DNA of 60,043 nucleotides from Betaproteobacteria bacterium (GCA_947479645.1 CANKAJ010000010.1:1-60043), one strand, 5' to 3'. Counted from the stretch's first letter, positions 46,291 to 55,773 are shown. Numbers and translations are program-made. Notes: generated from the letters alone by a model not told the origin.

Positions 46291-47588
46291 GCATCATGGA
46301 CGCCTGCAGACTGACTGCGACGCAAGCCGCCGCACAGATTCGCGAGGGGAAGCTGACCTGTGAAGAGCTGGTGCGCTCCTGCCTTGAGCGTATTCAGTCC
46401 CGCGATGCTGTGGTGCGTGCGTGGCTGCATGTGGACCCGGAACTGGCGCTGCGCCAGGCGCGCGAGCTGGACAAATCCCCGCCTCGCGGCGTACTGCATG
46501 GCCTGCCCATCGGGGTCAAGGATGTCATCGATACCGTCGATCTTCCCACTACCCAGAACTCTGCCATCTATCCCGATTTGCGCGTGGGCCGCGATGCCGC
46601 CTGCGTCGCTATTGCGCGCGGGCGAGGGGCGTTGATTTTGGGCAAGACCGATACGGTGGAGTTCGCCTCGAGTGGTCGCAAAGCCTTGTCGCGCAATCCG
46701 CATAACCCGGAACACACGCCGGGCGGATCTTCGTCGGGCTCCGGTGCCGCTGTGGCCGACTTCATGGTGCCATTGGCCTTTGGTACGCAGACGGGCGGGT
46801 CGCTGGTCCGCCCGGCAGCGTTCAATGGCATTTATGGCATCAAGCCGACCTGGAATAGGGTCAGCCGGGAAGGCGTGCGCATGTCCGCGATCAGCCTGGA
46901 TACAGTCGGCTGGTATGGGCGTTCTGTGTCGGATCTCGAACTGATGGCCGAGGCACTGGGCATTGCTGCGGAGAGCAGCGCCGAACTCAGCGTGCAAAAA
47001 CTGCGTGTGGGCGTGTGTCGCAGCCCGGTGTGGTCGGAGATCGAGCCGGCCGGTGCGGCGGCGCTTGAACAGTCGGCCAGGCGCCTGGAGGAAGCGGGCG
47101 CTCAGGTTGAGGAATTGGCCTTGCCATCGCTCTTCGATGGACTGCCTGAAGCGCAAACGGTGATTGCTGCTCGCGAAGGAGGCATCTCGTTCCTGCCGGA
47201 GTATGTCAACGCACATGCACTGTTGTCTGCCGACCTTCGGGCCAAGGTCGAAAATGCCGACAAGATCAGCAACGATGCGTTGCTGCGGGCTTATGCCCTG
47301 GCCGATGCCTGTCGCCCGATTTTTGATCGTCTGTTTGGCGATTCGCTTGACGTCATACTCACACCGGCTGCGCCGGGCGAAGCGCCGCGAGGCTTGCATA
47401 CGACGGGTAGCGCGGTGTTCAATCGCATGTGGACGCTGCTCCACGTGCCTTGTGTGGCGATACCGGCGGGGCGCGGTGCTGGCGGGCTGCCGGTGGGTGT
47501 GCAATTGGTGGGGCCTCGCATGACTGATGCCCGGTTGCTGGCCATCGCCAGAGTCCTTGCGCCGGTGATTGATCCGGGTGCCGCTTGA
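46287..47588 (+). CDS. Amidase (amidase signature family)
   Basis: A 433-residue hydrolase of the GatA/amidase signature family. The catalytic triad is visible: K78 in LPIGVKDVID, a cis-serine within PGGSSSGSGAA (146-154) and the nucleophile S172 in GTQTGGSLVRPAAFNG. It hydrolyses a carboxamide to acid plus ammonia. The ATG at 46287 overlaps the stop of the previous gene; an in-frame GTG upstream is not needed. In context it would release ammonia from a half-amide made by the hydrolases before it. Confidence 0.92.
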   Translation: MSIMDACRLTATQAAAQIREGKLTCEELVRSCLERIQSRDAVVRAWLHVDPELALRQARELDKSPPRGVLHGLPIGVKDVIDTVDLPTTQNSAIYPDLRVGRDAACVAIARGRGALILGKTDTVEFASSGRKALSRNPHNPEHTPGGSSSGSGAAVADFMVPLAFGTQTGGSLVRPAAFNGIYGIKPTWNRVSREGVRMSAISLDTVGWYGRSVSDLELMAEALGIAAESSAELSVQKLRVGVCRSPVWSEIEPAGAAALEQSARRLEEAGAQVEELALPSLFDGLPEAQTVIAAREGGISFLPEYVNAHALLSADLRAKVENADKISNDALLRAYALADACRPIFDRLFGDSLDVILTPAAPGEAPRGLHTTGSAVFNRMWTLLHVPCVAIPAGRGAGGLPVGVQLVGPRMTDARLLAIARVLAPVIDPGAA

Positions 47589-47631
47589 ATCCGTGATAAC
47601 GGCGGGTATGCGCAACCTGATTTTTTGCTGA

Positions 47632-49980
47632 TTATTCGCTCTTGTCTGACCGCGGCAACTTCAACACCCGGGTGGCAATGATATTGCGTTGAACCTCGTT
47701 GGTCCCGCCGAAGATGGTGAATGGCCGGGTATTGAAGAACTGCGCCAGCACGTTCACTTCGGTGTTGCCGATGAATTGCGGCCCGTAGAGGCCGCCGGCA
47801 TCGTCAACCGCATTGACCAGCAGTTCGGTGAGTCGTTGCGCGCTTTCAGTGGCCCAGATTTTCATGCCGGACACCTCGAAGCCGGGCAGCCCGCCACCGC
47901 GCAGCTTTTCGCAAAAGCGCTCGTAGAGTGATGAAAGATCCATGACGTCCAGCCTGAGCTGGGTCAGGCGATCGGCAAACACCGGATCGTCAGCCTTGCC
48001 GGTGGCTGCGGCGACCGCATCCAGGTAATTCAATAGCAGGAAGCAGCGCCGTGGCGATCCGGCGATATTGCGCTCGAAACCGAGCAGCGTTTTCGCGACA
48101 GTCCATCCGGCATTCAGCTCACCGACCAGGTTGGAGCGGTGCGTGCGCACATTGTCGAGAAACACCTCGCAGAACTCGTCGTCGCCGCCCAGATTGCGTA
48201 TGGGCCGCACGGTGACGCCGGGCTGGCGCAGATCGACCAGCAGAAAGCTGATGCCGCTTTGCTTCTTTGCCGTCTTGTCCGTGCGCACCAGCGCGTACAT
48301 GTGTGTCGCGTCGTGCGCCATCGAGGTCCAGATCTTCTGGCCGTTGATGATGAAGTCATCGCCTTCCAGGCGTGCCTCGGTGCGCAGACCGGCCAGGTCC
48401 GACCCCGCGCTCGGCTCCGAATAACCCTGGCACCACACGTTTTCACCGGAAATGATCCGGGGCAGATATTCACGCTTCTGTTCGTCCGTACCGCGCGCGA
48501 TCAGCACCGGTGCGACCTGATTGATGCCCTGATCGTGCAGGCGCGGCGCGCCGGTGGCGGCGGCCACTTCGTGATAGACCAGCAGCTTGGCGGGTTTAAG
48601 GCCCATTCCACCATGCTCAACCGGCAGGCCGGGTGCCAGCCAGCCGCCGCGCGACAAGGTGAAGTACCAGTCCTTCACCTGCACCCAGCGCGGCCGATTG
48701 GGCAGGAAGCGCAGTTCCTGCGGGCAATTGTCCTCGAAGAAACGCATTGCAGTGGAGCGAAATTCGGCATCGCTCATGGCATTCCAGTCGGGCTTGTCTG
48801 TCGGTCGAGTCGCCGTTGCACCGGCTGACTGAATTGACTGGGTCTCATCGGTCGCAACCTGGCGCAGGTCCAGCGCAGCCAGCCTGCGGCGGTGAAATTC
48901 GGCATTGCCAAAAAGGGCGGACAGCGTCAGCGCGCGCTTGAGATAACGGCCGACAATGTATTCGTCGGTATAGCCGATGGCGCCGTGCATCTGTATCGAC
49001 TCACGACCGATCTCCAGCCCGGCAAGGCTGCTGCGGCATTTGGCACGGCTCGCTGCGATGGTTCGTTCCCGCTCATCCGACGTGGAATCCAGCGCGGTGA
49101 TGGCGGCTTCGACCGAAGCGGAGGTGAGCTGCTCCAGGATGTGCAGATCCACCGTGCGATGCTGCAACGCCTGGAAACTGCCAATGGCACGGCCGAACTG
49201 CACGCGATTGCGCAGGTATTCCAGCGTGATTTCCAGCGCGCGGCTCATGACGCCGTACAGTTCCACCGAGGCCATCACGGTCGCCTCGTCCACTGCACGC
49301 GCAAGCACCGACTGGCCCACCTGCGCCGTGGCGACCACCGCATCCTGACTGACCAGGACGCCGACACAATCCAGCAATCCGGATCGCGAACCGTCGACGC
49401 GTACTTCGTATTCCCGCTTCAGACCGGGCGCATCTCGATCGACCCAGAAGAGGGCGAGCCCATCGGGTGTTGCCGCGCTGACGATGAATCCGGCCGCCGC
49501 ACTGGCGCCGGCCACGAAACGCTTGCGTCCCTGGATGCGCCAATGCGCGCCGTCGCGCGTGGCCGTCGTTGCTATGGTGTCGGAAACGCAGCCGCCCGTA
49601 TTCTCCTGCCACGCCACCGCAGCCAGTGCAGTGCCCGAAGCCAGGGCGGGCAGGAGTCTTTGCTTCAGCGTCTCGTTGTCGCCCAGTACCAGGGTTCTGG
49701 CCGCCAATACCGCGGCGCCGACCAGCGGCTCCGCGTTCAGTCCCCGGCCCAGTTCCTCCAGCAAGGCAGCCATGGCCCTGAAATCGAGCCCCAGGCCGCC
49801 GTATGCCTCTGGAACCAGCATGCCAAACCAGCCCAGCTTGCCCATCTGCGCGAGGATGTCCTGTGGCGTGTCGAGCAGCGACTCGCCTTTCCTTGGCGGA
49901 TGATCCATGGCGAACTTGTGAGCCGCCTCGCGTATCAGCGCGAGTTCGGACTGATCGGCCGCTCCGGCTGCCTGACTCAT
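47632..49980 (-). CDS. Fused double acyl-CoA dehydrogenase
   Basis: A 782-residue protein made of two acyl-CoA dehydrogenase units. Unit one (about 1-375) has FGMLVPEAYGGLGLDFRAMA, QFGRAIGSFQALQHRTVD and AIGYTDEY; unit two (about 395-782) has GWLAPGLPVEHGGMGL, CQGYSEPSAGSDLAGLRT, DFIINGQKIWTSMA and a closing GGTNEVQRNIIATRVL. FAD and acyl-CoA binding motifs are most complete in unit two; unit one is more diverged and may be structural. Such enzymes usually are heterodimers of separate genes. Its ATG overlaps the stop of the CoA-transferase gene. Confidence 0.92.
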   Translation of the reverse strand: MSQAAGAADQSELALIREAAHKFAMDHPPRKGESLLDTPQDILAQMGKLGWFGMLVPEAYGGLGLDFRAMAALLEELGRGLNAEPLVGAAVLAARTLVLGDNETLKQRLLPALASGTALAAVAWQENTGGCVSDTIATTATRDGAHWRIQGRKRFVAGASAAAGFIVSAATPDGLALFWVDRDAPGLKREYEVRVDGSRSGLLDCVGVLVSQDAVVATAQVGQSVLARAVDEATVMASVELYGVMSRALEITLEYLRNRVQFGRAIGSFQALQHRTVDLHILEQLTSASVEAAITALDSTSDERERTIAASRAKCRSSLAGLEIGRESIQMHGAIGYTDEYIVGRYLKRALTLSALFGNAEFHRRRLAALDLRQVATDETQSIQSAGATATRPTDKPDWNAMSDAEFRSTAMRFFEDNCPQELRFLPNRPRWVQVKDWYFTLSRGGWLAPGLPVEHGGMGLKPAKLLVYHEVAAATGAPRLHDQGINQVAPVLIARGTDEQKREYLPRIISGENVWCQGYSEPSAGSDLAGLRTEARLEGDDFIINGQKIWTSMAHDATHMYALVRTDKTAKKQSGISFLLVDLRQPGVTVRPIRNLGGDDEFCEVFLDNVRTHRSNLVGELNAGWTVAKTLLGFERNIAGSPRRCFLLLNYLDAVAAATGKADDPVFADRLTQLRLDVMDLSSLYERFCEKLRGGGLPGFEVSGMKIWATESAQRLTELLVNAVDDAGGLYGPQFIGNTEVNVLAQFFNTRPFTIFGGTNEVQRNIIATRVLKLPRSDKSE

Positions 49981-51164
49981 GGTTTGGCTCCCAGTGCATC
50001 GAGCTCGGCATCGCTCATGCCCAATTTGTCCTTGAGCACGCTGCGCGTGTCCGAGCCCAGCGCAACGCTGGGTTGGTACTCGGGCAGGGCCTGGTCGAGA
50101 AAGCGTATGGGTGTGGCCGGCACGACCATGCGTCCGTATTCCGGGTGATCGATCCAGCGCAGCATGCCGCGCTGGTGCAGATGCGGATCGTTGACCACTT
50201 CCTGCAAAGAGCGCACCGGCGCCGAAGGAATGCGCACCTTCACCAGCTTCTGGAATATTTCTTCCTTGGTCCGGCTGCGGGTGATATTGCCGATCTCGCG
50301 ATCGAGCTCATCCATGTTGGCGCAGCGGTCGCGCACCGTGGCAAAGCGCGGATCGTCGGCCAGCTCGGGATGGCCGAGCGCCGTGATCAGGGTGCGCCAG
50401 CGCTGCTCGTTGCCGGCGATGATGACGATGTAGCCATCGGTGGTGGGGTAGGCGTTGTAGGGCGCCACCGCCAGCCCGCTTTGACGGTTGCCGGTGCGCA
50501 CCACTTCCGCGCCGCCGGTGCCGTAGAACATGCCCAGGCTGGAGGCGAGCGTCGGGAAGATGGAGTCGAGCATGGCCACTTCCACGACGCGACCCTTGCC
50601 GGTGCGCTCGCGGTCAAACAGCGCCACCGAAATGGCGGCAAACAGATGAGTTCCCGCGGCAAAGTCGCACACCGTGGCGCCGGCCTTGACCGGCGGGTTC
50701 TCCGGGTAACCGGTGGTCTCCATGAGACCTGACATCGCCTGCACTGCCAGATCCATGGCCGGGTAATCGCGATAAGGTCCGTCGCCGCCATAGCCGGTGC
50801 TCGCCGCATAGATGAGCCGCGGATTGAGCGCCTGCAGCACTTTGGCGCCCAGGCCCAGGCGATCCATCACGCCCGGCGCGAAGTTCTCCACCACCACGTC
50901 GGCCCTGGCCGCAAGGTCCTTCAGAGCCTGCTTGCCCGCTGCGGTCTTCAGATCGAGGGTCACCGATTTCTTGTTGGCGTTGAGCATCGCAAACGGCATG
51001 GCCGCCCCTTTGGCCGAGCCCTGGCGCTTGCGCAGGTGCTCGCCTTCCGGTGGCTCGATCTTGATCACCTCGGCGCCGGACATGGCCATGAGGAAGGTTG
51101 CATAGGGGCCATTGAATATCTGCGTGAGATCGACGACGGTGATGCCGTCCATGGGTTGCTTCAT
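49977..51164 (-). CDS. CoA-transferase family III (CaiB/BaiF)
   Basis: A 395-residue family III CoA-transferase, which moves CoA from an acyl-CoA to a carboxylic acid. The start GITVVDLTQIFNGPYATFLMA, the EPPEGEHLRKRQ segment, VVVENFAPGVMDRLGLG, and the catalytic aspartate in YPAMDLAVQAMSGLM are typical. It would activate the acid that the double acyl-CoA dehydrogenase then oxidises. It lies 16 bases after the AhpD-like gene and overlaps the dehydrogenase gene by 4 bases. Confidence 0.94.
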   Translation of the reverse strand: MKQPMDGITVVDLTQIFNGPYATFLMAMSGAEVIKIEPPEGEHLRKRQGSAKGAAMPFAMLNANKKSVTLDLKTAAGKQALKDLAARADVVVENFAPGVMDRLGLGAKVLQALNPRLIYAASTGYGGDGPYRDYPAMDLAVQAMSGLMETTGYPENPPVKAGATVCDFAAGTHLFAAISVALFDRERTGKGRVVEVAMLDSIFPTLASSLGMFYGTGGAEVVRTGNRQSGLAVAPYNAYPTTDGYIVIIAGNEQRWRTLITALGHPELADDPRFATVRDRCANMDELDREIGNITRSRTKEEIFQKLVKVRIPSAPVRSLQEVVNDPHLHQRGMLRWIDHPEYGRMVVPATPIRFLDQALPEYQPSVALGSDTRSVLKDKLGMSDAELDALGAKP

Positions 51165-51180
51165 GAACTTGTCTTTCCTG

Positions 51181-51783
51181 TTAGGTGTTTGCGACGTCTG
51201 CGGCAGGCAGGGTTGTCAGCGTGTTCGCATCCGCCATCGTTAGCGGCGGCGGTTCATTGTCGAGCATGGGAATCTGGTGGGCATTCAGCATCATCGCCAC
51301 CATGGTGTAGAAGCCGACCAGCGCCGTGACGTCCACAATGGCATCGCGGCCGATCGCCGCCAGCGCGGCGGCATAGGTTGGTTCCGATACCTGGCCGTGC
51401 ATCTGCAACTCGCGTGCATAGGCGTAGATGCACTGCTCGGCAGTATCGACAAAGGGCGGAGGATGGCCGGTGCGAATGGCTTCGATCACCGCCTTGTCGA
51501 GCCCCGCCTTGTGTGCCCTCTGCTCGTGCTGGAACCATTCGATCTGCGCGTTCCAGCGGCGTGCTGTCACCAGGATGGCGACTTCCTTTTGCTTCGGTGT
51601 CAGGACAGTGTGATGCTGCCAGTACTGCCCGAGATTCTGCCAGCGGTCAGCCAGTTCCGGAATGTGCAGGACCGCGCGCAAGGGGCCAACCAGTGGTGAC
51701 CCGAGTCCATGAAAAATGCGGTCATACACGGGGCGCTGCTGTGGTGACAGGTCATCGGGTGAAACGAGTGGTATCCGTGACAA
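51181..51783 (-). CDS. Carboxymuconolactone decarboxylase/AhpD-like protein
   Basis: A 200-residue all-helical protein of the CMD/AhpD fold: LTPKQKEVAILVTARRWNAQ, IEWFQHEQRAHKAGL and VTALVGFYTMVAMMLNAHQI. The CxxC of peroxidase-type AhpD is missing; the E..H arrangement is the decarboxylase-like form. The start is TTG at 51783, with AGGA 8 bases upstream. It leads the minus-strand unit with the CoA-transferase and dehydrogenase genes. Its exact reaction is unknown. Confidence 0.88.
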   Translation of the reverse strand: MSRIPLVSPDDLSPQQRPVYDRIFHGLGSPLVGPLRAVLHIPELADRWQNLGQYWQHHTVLTPKQKEVAILVTARRWNAQIEWFQHEQRAHKAGLDKAVIEAIRTGHPPPFVDTAEQCIYAYARELQMHGQVSEPTYAAALAAIGRDAIVDVTALVGFYTMVAMMLNAHQIPMLDNEPPPLTMADANTLTTLPAADVANT

Positions 51784-51943
51784 TGTGTTTTCCTTTTGAT
51801 ATCAATTTCCCTGAAAATAATCCAGGGTTATATAAGTTAACTTGAATCTGATAGTTATATTGTTCGCTTCAAGGCCTTCGCTGGCGAGCCAGTCTTGGCC
51901 GAAGCGATGCGGCGACGCCATGCTGATTCGGATTCGGGTCGTG

Positions 51944-52996
51944 TCAGTCCGTTGGCGCCTGGTCCAGCGGCAGCTTGGCTTGCCGAACCACGTCGGCCCA
52001 CATGGCGATATCGCTCTCCATGAAGGAGCGAAACTCGTCTGGTGGCATAAGCCCTTCCTCCAGCCCTGAGGCAGTGGAGGTCTTTACGGTCTGAGGATCG
52101 TTGACCGCGCCTTCAAGCGCGCTGTACAGGCGATTGCGAATCGGCACCGGAAGTCCGGCCGGCCCCAGCAGACCTGACCATGAGCCTGATCCTGTTCCCT
52201 TGTAGCCCTGCTCGAGGATGGTTGGAACGTCGGGCAACTCTTTCTGGCGCTTCTCGGAATTCACGGCAACGGCCCGCAGGCGGCTGGCCCGAATATGCGG
52301 AGTCAGCGCATCGGTCGAGTAGATGATCATCGGCACGTGCCCGCCGATGACGTCCGAAATTCCCTGCGCGATCTTGGCATAGGGAACCAGGACCAGATTG
52401 GCGCCGCGGGCACGTAATGCTTCGCCTTGAAAGTGGTGAGAGCTGCCGAAACCACCGGCTGCAAAGCTCAATCCCTTGGGCTGGTTCCTGGAGTACTCGA
52501 TCAACTCCTTGAGGTTATGCACGGGCACCGATGGATTGACCGCAATCAGCCCCGACGTCGTGAAGGCACGTCCAATCGGCGTGAAGTCACGAACGGCATC
52601 AAACGGCAGTGATTTCGGCCGCAGCGCCGCCTGGATCGAATGGGATGCCGCAGTGTAGAGCAGGGTGTAACCGTCGGGCCGGGCGCGCTTGACCGCTTCC
52701 GCGCCGATCATGCCTACGGCACCCGCCCGATTATCGATGATCAGTTGCTGGCCCAGGGCGCGTGACATGAAGGGTTCCAGGCGGCGAAAGGTAATATCGG
52801 TGGCCGAACCCGCCCCGAATGCAACGATGACGCGGATTGGCTGGTTTGGATAGGGCGTAGCCGATTGCGCGGTCGCGTTATTGGTGCCGCACATCAGCGC
52901 GGCGGCCGCAACGGCAAGCTTCAACGTGACGCTTCGGGCCTGTCGCGGCAACTTCGACGACTCAGCCGAATGGAAATATTGCATTGCTTCGCGCAT
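51944..52996 (-). CDS. Bug-family tripartite tricarboxylate transporter receptor
   Basis: A 350-residue receptor with a long N-terminal extension (about 20 residues) before the signal peptide core LKLAVAAAALMCGTNNATAQ. It shows YPNQPIRVIVAFGAGSATDI, IIDNRAGAVGMIGAE, RPDGYTLLY, LVPYAKIAQGI in place of the usual VPYKG, and the terminal MWADVVRQAKLPLD. The RBS AGGAGG is 8 bases before the ATG, so the long start is well supported. It precedes the AhpD/CoA-transferase/dehydrogenase unit by 160 bases on the same strand. Confidence 0.94.
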   Translation of the reverse strand: MREAMQYFHSAESSKLPRQARSVTLKLAVAAAALMCGTNNATAQSATPYPNQPIRVIVAFGAGSATDITFRRLEPFMSRALGQQLIIDNRAGAVGMIGAEAVKRARPDGYTLLYTAASHSIQAALRPKSLPFDAVRDFTPIGRAFTTSGLIAVNPSVPVHNLKELIEYSRNQPKGLSFAAGGFGSSHHFQGEALRARGANLVLVPYAKIAQGISDVIGGHVPMIIYSTDALTPHIRASRLRAVAVNSEKRQKELPDVPTILEQGYKGTGSGSWSGLLGPAGLPVPIRNRLYSALEGAVNDPQTVKTSTASGLEEGLMPPDEFRSFMESDIAMWADVVRQAKLPLDQAPTD

Positions 52997-53099
52997 GACT
53001 CTTTCCTCCTTTATTGTTACGTGGTCCGTGATCGAGATGCCTCACGGCGTGCTCCGGTCATGGACGCAAAGCGTACCCTGTCCCGGATTGATGCTCAAT

Positions 53100-54248
53100 T
53101 CAGGTCAACCGCTCCAGGCAACTGCGATCAAACGGCAGGATCGCCTGGCCATTGCGGATATGCGTGGCCCATTGCGGATCGGACAGCAGCGAGCGGCCCG
53201 CGCCCACCAGATCGAACTCGCCATGATTGAACCGCTCCATCAATTGCGGCAGGTTGTTGCTGGTGCTGATCGCGGAGATGACGCGGTTGCTCATGTATTC
53301 GGGCGAGCTGACCACGAGGCCGATGCCGCCAATGGTCATGGACGGTTTGCCGGTCAGCTTCCTGGCCCAGCCGCCCAGGTTCAGTGTGGATCCTTCGAAT
53401 GTCGGTTTCTCGAAGCGGCGTTGACTGGCATCGAACAAATCAACGCCGGCCTCCGATATCGGGGTCAGAATTTCTTCGAGTTCCTTTGGTGTGCGCGCGA
53501 GATTCGATTCGTAGTCCTGCTGCTTGTGCTGTGAAAACCGGAACATGATGGTGGTGTCAGGGCCTGTCTCCCTGCGGATGGCTTTGACAATCTCCACGGC
53601 AAAGCGGGTTCGACCGGCATGATCGCCGCCATAACGGTCGGTGCGTTTGTTCGTTTCGCGCCACAGAAAATTGTCGATGAGGTAGCCGTGGCCACCGTGC
53701 AGCGCAATACCGTCGAATCCGACCGCAAGCGCGCGTTTGGCCGCTTTTGCAAATTCACGCACGATGTCGTCCACTTCCTCTTCGGTCATTGGCTCGGTGG
53801 GTGGCAGTGACCGCTTGATGAACTCCGCATCGATGGTCGTTTTTCCTACTGTGCCGAAAAGGCCAGACGGGCGTGAATTCGGATGGTCTGGATACTTTGA
53901 CACGCGTTCGATGCGCAGCACGCCCTGATGCCACAGCTGCGGAAAAATCTTGCCGCCAGCGGCATGCACTTCATCCACGACGTGTTTCCAGCCAGCCAGC
54001 GCGGCGTCGCCATACATGACCGGAATGCCGGGGCGATCCAATGCCGCGCGATGTTCTATGCCGATGCCTTCGGTCACGATGAGGCCGACGTTCGCCTCGG
54101 CACGCCGGCGATAGTAGGCGGAAACGTCGGCGCCCGGCACCCCATCGGGAGAAAACATGCGGGTCATTGGCGCCATCACAATCCGGTTGGCCAGCGTGAC
54201 CGAGTTGATGCGGATGGGTTGAAACAGCGGCGCGACTAGGGGATCCAT
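53100..54248 (-). CDS. NADH:flavin oxidoreductase / old yellow enzyme family
   Basis: A 382-residue TIM-barrel FMN enzyme. It shows VTLANRIVMAPMTRMFS, PQLWHQGVLR, GFDGIALHGGHGYLIDNFLWRETNKRTDRYGG, and the FMN phosphate site VISAISTSNNLPQLMERF..DLVGAGRSLLSDP. These enzymes reduce activated double bonds using NAD(P)H. AGGAGG lies 8 bases before the ATG. It is 103 bases upstream of the Bug gene on the same strand and probably belongs to the same catabolic set. Confidence 0.94.
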   Translation of the reverse strand: MDPLVAPLFQPIRINSVTLANRIVMAPMTRMFSPDGVPGADVSAYYRRRAEANVGLIVTEGIGIEHRAALDRPGIPVMYGDAALAGWKHVVDEVHAAGGKIFPQLWHQGVLRIERVSKYPDHPNSRPSGLFGTVGKTTIDAEFIKRSLPPTEPMTEEEVDDIVREFAKAAKRALAVGFDGIALHGGHGYLIDNFLWRETNKRTDRYGGDHAGRTRFAVEIVKAIRRETGPDTTIMFRFSQHKQQDYESNLARTPKELEEILTPISEAGVDLFDASQRRFEKPTFEGSTLNLGGWARKLTGKPSMTIGGIGLVVSSPEYMSNRVISAISTSNNLPQLMERFNHGEFDLVGAGRSLLSDPQWATHIRNGQAILPFDRSCLERLT

Positions 54249-54322
54249 TGCAAAGCCTCCTGCATTCCGGCGTGACGAAAGAATGAGGTTTTACCAGACT
54301 TTGGCTTGGTCGGCCGTTTGCA

Positions 54323-54350
54323 CCGGATCACGCCGTGGCGGTGTGATCCG
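54323..54350 (-). terminator. Hairpin after the small 53-residue gene
   Basis: CGGATCAC pairs with GTGATCCG, with an inner GCC/GGC extension. It lies directly after the small gene and before the oxidoreductase gene on the minus strand. There is no T-run, so it is a weak or Rho-independent-like element at best. Confidence 0.4.
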
Positions 54351-54354
54351 CCGT

Positions 54355-54516
54355 TCAGGGAGAAGGGCGCTTCTGAACCTGAGGAGCAGACGGAATGAAC
54401 TTTGGAGTGGGGCGCTCCTTTTCCGGCTTGAGTACTTCTTTCATTTTCTGCAAATCAGAAAGAGGCAACTCTGTCGGGCGGCGCTGGAAAAGTTTTCGCA
54501 GTCGTTGAATAAACAT
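54355..54516 (-). CDS. Small basic proline-rich protein, 53 residues (hypothetical)
   Basis: A short frame on the minus strand starts MFIQRLRKLFQRRPTELPLS and ends with a lysine- and proline-rich tail (KRPSP). Composition is unlike a random frame: alternating K/E helix in the middle (DLQKMKEVLKPEKE) and few rare residues. A hairpin at 54323-54350 lies just past its stop. No clear ribosome site is seen, so the call is tentative. Confidence 0.4.
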   Translation of the reverse strand: MFIQRLRKLFQRRPTELPLSDLQKMKEVLKPEKERPTPKFIPSAPQVQKRPSP

Positions 54517-54594
54517 GCCGCTATTTTACTGTACCCGACAGTGTTAATGGATTGAATGTGGTGTCGGCGACCATCAAGTTGATGTGGATCGAAC

Positions 54595-55584
54595 TCAATC
54601 CTTGATCACATTGAATTTCGCAACAACTTCTTTCCACTTTGCCGCGCCTTCGAGGATGTGCTTGCGGAATTCCTCGGGTGTGCTGCCGATGGCGACGCCG
54701 CCCTCCTTGATCTTGCGTTCCATGTTGGCAGGCGTGTGCGCAATCTTCATGAGCGCATCACTTAATTTTCCCAGAATGGCCGGCGGCAGGCCCGCCGGTG
54801 CAATGAAGCCCAGCCAGCTGCTGCTTTCGTAGTTGGTCAGCCCGGATTCCTGCAGTGTCGCAACATCGGGCAGCAGCGGCGAACGCAGCGCGCTGCCGAC
54901 TGCGATGGCCTTCAGGCGTCCTGTGCGCACGGAGGCAAGCGCACCGAACAGTCGGGTGGATGTGAGGTCAGCGCGTCCGGCGGCCATGTCCGCATAATAT
55001 TGCGCCGCACCCTTGTAGTGAATGTACGTGACAGATGTTCCGGCCAGGCCATTGATCCACGCCCCGCTCATGTGATTGGAACTGCCGGGACCGGCAGTCG
55101 CCCAGTTAACCTTGTCAGGGTTGGCCCTGGCGTACGCAAAATATTCCTTGCCGTTGTTCGGAGGAAAATGCGGCGAGGCGACGATCAACGTCGTCCAGCG
55201 CGTCATCAGCGTGACGGGCTGAAAGTCCTTCGCTGGATCGTAAGTGAGATCCTTGTCCAGGACCATGGAAATGGTCAGTGAGTCCGAGGCAAACACCATG
55301 TTATAGCCGTCGGGCGGGGCCTTGGCGAGAAAGGTATAAGCGATGCGTCCGCCGGCGCCCGCCTTGAAATCAGCGATGACCGGCTTGCCCAGCGACCGGG
55401 TCAGTTCGTCGGCATACTGTCGCAACTCGGTGTCAGTGGGGCCGCCTGCACCCAATGGGCTGATGAGCGTGATTGGGCGCGATGGAAATCGCTCCACGGC
55501 TTCCTCGGCCAGCGCATTGCCCGACCAGCATGCACCGGCGAGGAGAACTGCGGACAGCATGTCGATGCAGCGTCTGTTATGCAT
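54595..55584 (-). CDS. Bug-family tripartite tricarboxylate transporter receptor
   Basis: A 329-residue receptor. The signal peptide ends near GNALAE; then FPSRPITLISPLGAGGPTDT, VIADFKAGAGGRIAYT, PPDGYNMVFAS, TYIHYKGAAQYY and the terminal AAKWKEVVAKFNVIKD. The frame is open far upstream to 56340, but that part is only the antisense of the Nudix gene; the ATG at 55584 with GGGAG about 7 bases before it is the real start. No enzyme gene accompanies it on its strand. Confidence 0.93.
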   Translation of the reverse strand: MHNRRCIDMLSAVLLAGACWSGNALAEEAVERFPSRPITLISPLGAGGPTDTELRQYADELTRSLGKPVIADFKAGAGGRIAYTFLAKAPPDGYNMVFASDSLTISMVLDKDLTYDPAKDFQPVTLMTRWTTLIVASPHFPPNNGKEYFAYARANPDKVNWATAGPGSSNHMSGAWINGLAGTSVTYIHYKGAAQYYADMAAGRADLTSTRLFGALASVRTGRLKAIAVGSALRSPLLPDVATLQESGLTNYESSSWLGFIAPAGLPPAILGKLSDALMKIAHTPANMERKIKEGGVAIGSTPEEFRKHILEGAAKWKEVVAKFNVIKD

Positions 55585-55773
55585 ACGAGGAACTCCCGGT
55601 TGCGTTGTCGCGTTGTCGTTGGGCCGCGGATGACATCGTGGCCGGAAAAATATTACGCCATTTTTGCCACTGTCATTGCCCGGGACCTGCAGTACACTCA
55701 ATCCGATCTGACAATTTCCACGAGACTGCGGCAGTCGCTGCTTCAATAATACGACGTCGATACCCACTGGCCC

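Noticed and set aside
46203-47615. Long minus-strand frame across the amidase gene
   Set aside because: The sequence is arginine- and histidine-rich shadow of the amidase with no domain pattern, while the plus strand has a clear amidase triad.
48892-50148. Long plus-strand frame across the acyl-CoA dehydrogenase gene
   Set aside because: It is the antisense of a well-supported gene and its composition is typical of GC-rich shadows.
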